A stretch of 64,000 nucleotides of DNA, from positions 34,028,820 through 34,092,819 of the forward strand of contig OZ025261.1 of the NCBI GenBank assembly GCA_964019135.1, read 5' to 3'. Under the pieces are notes generated by a model that ran no database searches, was not told where the DNA came from, and saw nothing but the letters and a program-made list of their open reading frames with translations. Both the position numbers and the translations under genes were made by a program. Positions 60,068-64,000 of this stretch are shown piece by piece. The DNA comes from Arenicola marina. Lineage: Eukaryota > Annelida > Polychaeta > Arenicolidae. The number at the start of each line of letters is the position of its first letter. The first letter of the stretch is position 1.

Positions 60068-60955
60068 TGAATGGTATAGGTGGCGACTGCATGTAAAACA
60101 TGAGTCAAATCTGTCATATAAAAAAGTGTTGCCATGTACCATGGTTCCCACACACCACCCACCTGCCATTGGCATTGAGGCTCCGGTGCTGACACTGCCC
60201 TCGACGCCCTCGATTCTACAAGCCCCCCCCCCCCCCCACCTCCCCGAGATGTAAACACTGTCACGGCAAATTTGCGCGCAAGCACATAACTTACCTGCTA
60301 ATGAAGCTTGTAATGTAAGTCCATGCCATGCCTCTTGGCGTTTGCCCTTCGTTATAGAGCAGCCTTAAAAAGGCCCGATATACATGGGTTTATTGTCATT
60401 GACGCCTTTTAACAACATCCTGCCTTCGCTCGTCTGGCAACATCCTTGTTTACTGTCTGCACTTCCGCGCATGTATTGCAGGAAATAGTCATCTCGGTAA
60501 AATCTCGCGGTAGAAACTCGCCCCCGGGAAATAGTTTTCGGGGCCAAAAGCGAAATGCATTCGAACTTACGGATCGGGGCCTTTTTTCGAAAAACGCCCC
60601 GCCTTGGCCTTGCCCTGAGGCAAGACACAATTCCCCGCCCCCGTTCTGCCCGCAATTTGCCCTATCGAACTTACGGGCCCTGGTGTTATCAAGTCACCAA
60701 AGAATTAGAGGACAAAGTATAAAATACATGATATTGAGATTGAGATTGTTCCATGTGAGTTTATACATGAGATTGACATTTTTCCATGCGCGTGTACGGG
60801 GCCATTATGATAGATACAGGGGGGGGGGGGGGGGGGAGGGGACATCTTCACAAGGGGAACCATCCTTTTGTGGGCAATGCCTTGCAACACCTCAGACAAT
60901 TCAAGTTGACCCATTTTGTGTCAGTTTCGGTCGGTTTCGGTATAACGATGTACCC

Positions 60956-61320
60956 CTGTTCAGCAATGCATGATTCCATGAAACCTATATATAAGCGGTT
61001 GGTTCACGCCAATGCGTGAGCGATAATTGGCGCATATACCGAAATCTTATCCGAAAGCAAACCAAACTAACACGTTTTATGCACACTTACATCCGTAATG
61101 GCTTAGACATGTTGTGAGACTGTAAAATATAATTTATGGTTGAAACTCAATTGAATTGGGCTTTATAAGTAAATGATATCCTCCCGGTGCCAAATCACAT
61201 GGTAGATTTAGACACGTGGAGTTTCTAGCCGCGCAAATTTTTCGAAAGATGGACCGCTGGTAGATCTATACAACTCTGCCTTCGTCCTCATTTTAAGCGT
61301 CGTGGCAGAGCCGCCTCATT
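60956..61320. other. Intergenic stretch
   Basis: I see no gene or repeat here. Confidence 0.45.
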
Positions 61321-62335
61321 AGGGGCGGATCTAGGGATTTGAAAAGGGGAGAGGGTCCATTGAAACTTGCGACCGTGGAAGTGGGGGGGGGATCCACGCC
61401 GCATCAGATAGCGGCTTTCCTCAAAAATGGGGAATCCGACGGGAACTCTCACCCCCCACTGGGTCCGCCCTTGCCTCTTAAATTCGGCCAGTTTGTTGAA
61501 TCATACAACGATACGGGGCAGCGATCATTCAGCGCTCTGGCCATCTGAAAACCTAACCGAGCACGTGATCGGTGGTTCGCGCCCCGCTGTGACCATGCCT
61601 ATGAAGTCGCAGGATAAAGATTTCATGTCTTTCATCGCAAAGAGTAGAGGGTTACCCCCGGGGACACTCTCACTCCCTTCTATTGACGCGATATGATCGA
61701 AAGTGGTAAATGAGTCTTAAATGTACAACCAACTAACTATATACAGCACGCCAACGCAGTGCATACCTGGGTAGGAGGGCTGCGGAAGCCTCAAATTCGC
61801 GGGGGGGGGGGTCTGCTCTGAAGACCTGTGACCGGGGGGGGGGGGGAGGCTTGGGCTTGGAGAACCAGACTTTAACAGTGTATGTTCAGTTTCCCAAGGG
61901 GGGTTGCTCTCTGAAGACTTGAGACTTTAACATGTATGTTAACATGTATGTTGTATGTTCTGGTTCCCAAGGGGGGGTGCAACCCCCCTACCCCCCCCCA
62001 CCCCCCTAGATCCGCCACTGCGGATCGTGCTTTCATTGGGGGGGGGCGTTTCGTTGGCGCTATAATTCGTCGAAAAACCACTACAGTGTATGCTAAAGTT
62101 CCCAAGGGGGGGGGGGGGGTCAATCCATCTACCCCCGACAGCCCACTAGATCCGTCCCTGCTGTAAACGTTAAACGGCGCTTTCTTCTTGATGTCTGGCA
62201 GGGGGGGGGGGTCAATCCATCTACCCCCCCCCCCTCCACCGCCCCCCGACAGCCCACTAGATCCGTCCCTGCTGTAAACGTTAAACGGCGCTTTCTTCTT
62301 GATGTCTGGCAGGGGGGGGTGGGGGGGGGGCGGTG
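61321..62335. mobile_element. Cluster of MITE copies related to the one at 9795, with a SINE inside
   Basis: It begins with AGGGGCGGATCTAGGG (61321) and contains right-end motifs CCTAGATCCGCCACTG (near 62006) and CACTAGATCCGTCCCTG twice (near 62145 and 62256). The interior repeats the G-run and TTCCCAAGGGGGG units of the 9795 element. A segment of about 112 bp (TCTGGCAGGGGGG...GTAAACGTTAAACGG) is tandemly duplicated between about 62110 and 62320. Individual copy borders are uncertain. Confidence 0.65.
61517..61737 (+). mobile_element. tRNA-derived SINE, copy 4, 5'-degraded
   Basis: Same family as 4796-5042. Box A is not recognisable; box B is GGTTCGCGCCCC. The body has GTCGCAGGATAAAGAT and the end has GTACAACCAACTAA. 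It sits within the MITE cluster. Confidence 0.8.
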
Positions 62336-62775
62336 CCAATCCGATTTCCGCGATTGGCATCCAGGAATTCTTGGAGATTAATGAGTTATCTGTGCAATTC
62401 CTGGTTCAACGTGAAAACCCTTTCCCGATTTGCCGGGATCCGTTACAGCAGTCTTTCAGCAATTTTCGCGATATCACCTTAAATTTAAGGTGTTTGTTCT
62501 CGCACACAGTCTTGAGCAGTTTTCGCACTTCTCCTCGCATACATTGTGATCTCAAAACGCGCCTTTCAACTTTTGTAAGCTTTGGACTCAAATAAACACT
62601 TTGTAATGTCGGTTTTTGATTATCAGCTGCAGATCATGCAGATGATATTTTATCAAATTTGTTTCAGACCCCACCCTCCCGCTCCCGAAGGCAGAACAAA
62701 GGGTTGCATAAAGGGCTAAATTGCAATATTCACGCATTTCTGTGACGGCAGATTCGACCACGGGTATCTAACGGA
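62336..62775. other. Stretch between the MITE cluster and a second repeat
   Basis: I see nothing recognisable here. Confidence 0.4.
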
Positions 62776-62991
62776 AGGGGTCTGGAACGGGGATCCATTG
62801 TCGATTTTTCAAAATTCTCAGTGTCGAATGTCGATTTTTCTAGACCTTCCTTGTCGCTCTTTGGCTAGGAGTCGTTTTTTTTCAAAAATCTGTGTCGATG
62901 TCGCTTTTTCATATCCTCATTGTCGGAATTTGGGAGACATTGTCGAAGGTCGATTTTTCAAGTATGCCTGGGTCGCCTTTTTCAGACCCCT
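62776..62991. mobile_element. Probable MITE with AGGGGTCTG ends
   Basis: A 216-bp segment begins AGGGGTCTGGAA and ends TTTTTCAGACCCCT, an inverted repeat of about 12 bases. The interior is four or five degenerate units of TGTCGATTTTTC. TATCTAA occurs on both sides (62766-62772 and 62991-62997), a possible target duplication displaced by a few bases on the left. Confidence 0.5.
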
Positions 62992-63891
62992 ATCTAATCG
63001 GGAGTCTAATCTATTTAATCACAGCACCAGAGTAGAAGCCATCTCAGGCGTACGGCATCGATTCGGAGCAATAGCCGACTTAGCGACAGATCACAGAGAG
63101 CCTACTTGAAACCAGATAACATTATACATTACTATTGTAATTAGTCGATTGCAGTACCCATCCCTATGGAGGTGCCTCATCCGATCTCTATTCATGCCAA
63201 ATATTGACTGGTGCACTACTTGTTTATTTGCCAAACATCTTGTGATGACATAGGGTTAGTAAAGCTGGGTAGATGTGCCAGACAGACCTCCTAACATTCT
63301 GCACCTATTTATGTTGTCAAATTTCACCATATTGGTATGTATAACACACTATCTTTTCTATGCATGCCTTCTCAGGTCTTCAACTAGCCCAGGACCCTAT
63401 GCTGGGTGTGGGCTGATTCTTCAACCATAGCCATGGGTTCATAGCTAGTCTTCAACAGGCATGCAGAGGCTACTTTGTGCTGATTCTGCATTATATTTAT
63501 GTGGACCATGGAAGTAATTATGTGTAGTTGATTCAATGTCATTACCAGCAAACAAACATGATATAAATATTTATTAAGTTATATGAAAATGCAACAAGAA
63601 TGTGAAGCAATAAGAAACTAAAAATCATATGAACAACTTAATATTCCAAGTTCAGTGAATGACTTAACTTCCAAATAAATTTAAAAAAAAGAGAAGATAT
63701 ATTCTAATTATTAGCTCCAAATTGAATAACCGGTTAATAATAACTTTAACCATATTAGAAGCATATGGAGTGAATTAACTGATCCCAAACTTGGTAAAAG
63801 TGGGTCTAGAAACATACTTGAAGCAATGAAAACAAAATACAGGCACCAAAAGTACAGGTGATATAGAACCAGACTTCTAAGGAATACAACT
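62992..63891. other. AT-rich stretch before the right-hand gene
   Basis: No exon or repeat is recognised. Confidence 0.4.
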
Positions 63892-63897
63892 TTTATT
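63892..63897 (-). terminator. Poly(A) signal for the right-hand gene
   Basis: TTTATT on plus is AATAAA on minus (GAATAAAAG), 13 bases after the stop codon at 63910-63912. This implies a very short 3' UTR. Confidence 0.5.
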
Positions 63898-63909
63898 CAT
63901 AAGAAAAGT

Positions 63910-64000
63910 TTAATCATCTGCAGTAATGGAAAGTCCTCTGATGTCTGCAAGCTTCTGTTGTAATAGTTCATCTGTATCCTGCTCACCATCATGTGTCTGA
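63910..64000 (-). CDS. Terminal exon of an unidentified gene (partial, runs off the right edge)
   Basis: The minus-strand frame from the window edge reads QTHDGEQDTDELLQQKLADI then RGLSITADD and a stop (TAA at 63910-63912). The acidic stretch followed by a short leucine-rich helix and a close poly(A) signal look like a genuine C-terminus. Only 29 residues are visible, too few to name a family. The frame has no start inside the window. Confidence 0.5.
   Translation of the reverse strand, partial: QTHDGEQDTDELLQQKLADIRGLSITADD

Larger units (their letters stand above)
56972..60679. mobile_element. PIF/Harbinger-type DNA transposon nested in hAT copy 2
   Basis: A 3708-bp insertion defined by comparison with hAT copy 1. 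Its ends are inverted repeats: left GGCCCGTAAGTTCGA, right the exact complement. CTG flanks both sides (56969-56971 and 60680-60682) and occurs once in the uninterrupted copy. A second GTAAGTTCGAA lies about 90-110 bases inside each end, giving long subterminal inverted regions. The interior has a transposase relic on plus (57460-57786) and an open frame on minus (58255-58449), the two-gene convergent layout usual in Harbinger. Family assignment rests on the 3-bp duplication, the end sequence and the GFPGKTGAIDCTHI motif. Confidence 0.8.
56652..60955. mobile_element. Non-autonomous hAT-like element, copy 2, split by a Harbinger element
   Basis: Same family as 12930-15554. The inverted ends are GGTACATCGTTATACCG and its exact complement at 60938-60954. 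The 8-bp target duplication has one mismatch (CTGCTCAG at 56644-56651, CTGTTCAG at 60956-60963). Removing the insertion at 56972-60679 leaves about 0.6 kb that aligns with copy 1, with no coding capacity. The outer inverted ends contain short direct repeats of ACCAAAACTG or ACCGAAACCG. Confidence 0.88.

Overview
The window looks like nuclear DNA of a metazoan, most likely a marine invertebrate. The evidence is intron-rich genes with GT-AG introns, orthologues of the animal genes MASTL (Greatwall kinase) and CWF19L1, tRNA-derived SINEs, hAT and Harbinger DNA transposons, MITEs and very many minisatellites. I cannot fix the phylum from the sequence. About 14 kb, roughly a fifth of the window, is tandem repeat with units of 15 to 53 bp, most of it inside introns.

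Layout. 1-1656: G-run repeats. 1657-1890: one orphan coding exon (+). 2.1-4.7 kb: arrays of a 15-bp unit, then a SINE. 6692-8646: the last two exons of a multi-pass membrane protein (+). 9.7-10.5 kb: a short tandem duplication, one copy of which carries a MITE. 12.9-15.6 kb: a non-autonomous hAT element with a second TIR element inside it; the inner element carries an SGNH-hydrolase-like reading frame. 17236-29186: MASTL (+), twelve coding exons with only the extreme N-terminus not located. 30.7-32.7 kb: two abutting arrays. 37115-46229: a WD40 protein of unknown identity (+, four exons), with a 2.5-kb 17-bp array in intron 1 and a 2-kb 33-bp array in intron 2. 48143-55557: CWF19L1 (-), fourteen coding exons, tail to tail with the WD40 gene. 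56.7-61.0 kb: a second hAT copy of the same family, split by a 3.7-kb Harbinger element with a transposase relic. 61.3-63.0 kb: MITEs and a SINE. 63910-64000: the last exon of an unidentified gene entering from the right (-).

The most unusual signal is in the introns. Two MASTL introns have been built up by tandem amplification of their own 5' splice site: a 26-bp unit at 17.95-19.15 kb and a 40-bp unit at 24.54-25.18 kb. Each copy repeats the end of the exon plus the authentic splice donor, giving about 45 and 15 extra donor copies. A 33-bp array in the neighbouring WD40 gene carries a pyrimidine-rich CAG|GTRAGA in most of its roughly 60 copies, which resembles a recursive splice site. A third MASTL intron array is open in the exon's reading frame for over 2.4 kb.

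MASTL (mitotic kinase acting through ENSA/ARPP19 and PP2A-B55) and CWF19L1 (a CwfJ-type protein linked to the spliceosome) have no evident functional link to each other or to the membrane and WD40 genes. The gene order looks like ordinary neighbourhood. Exon models were built by hand from reading frame, homology remembered from the families and splice signals; every junction listed is phase-consistent.
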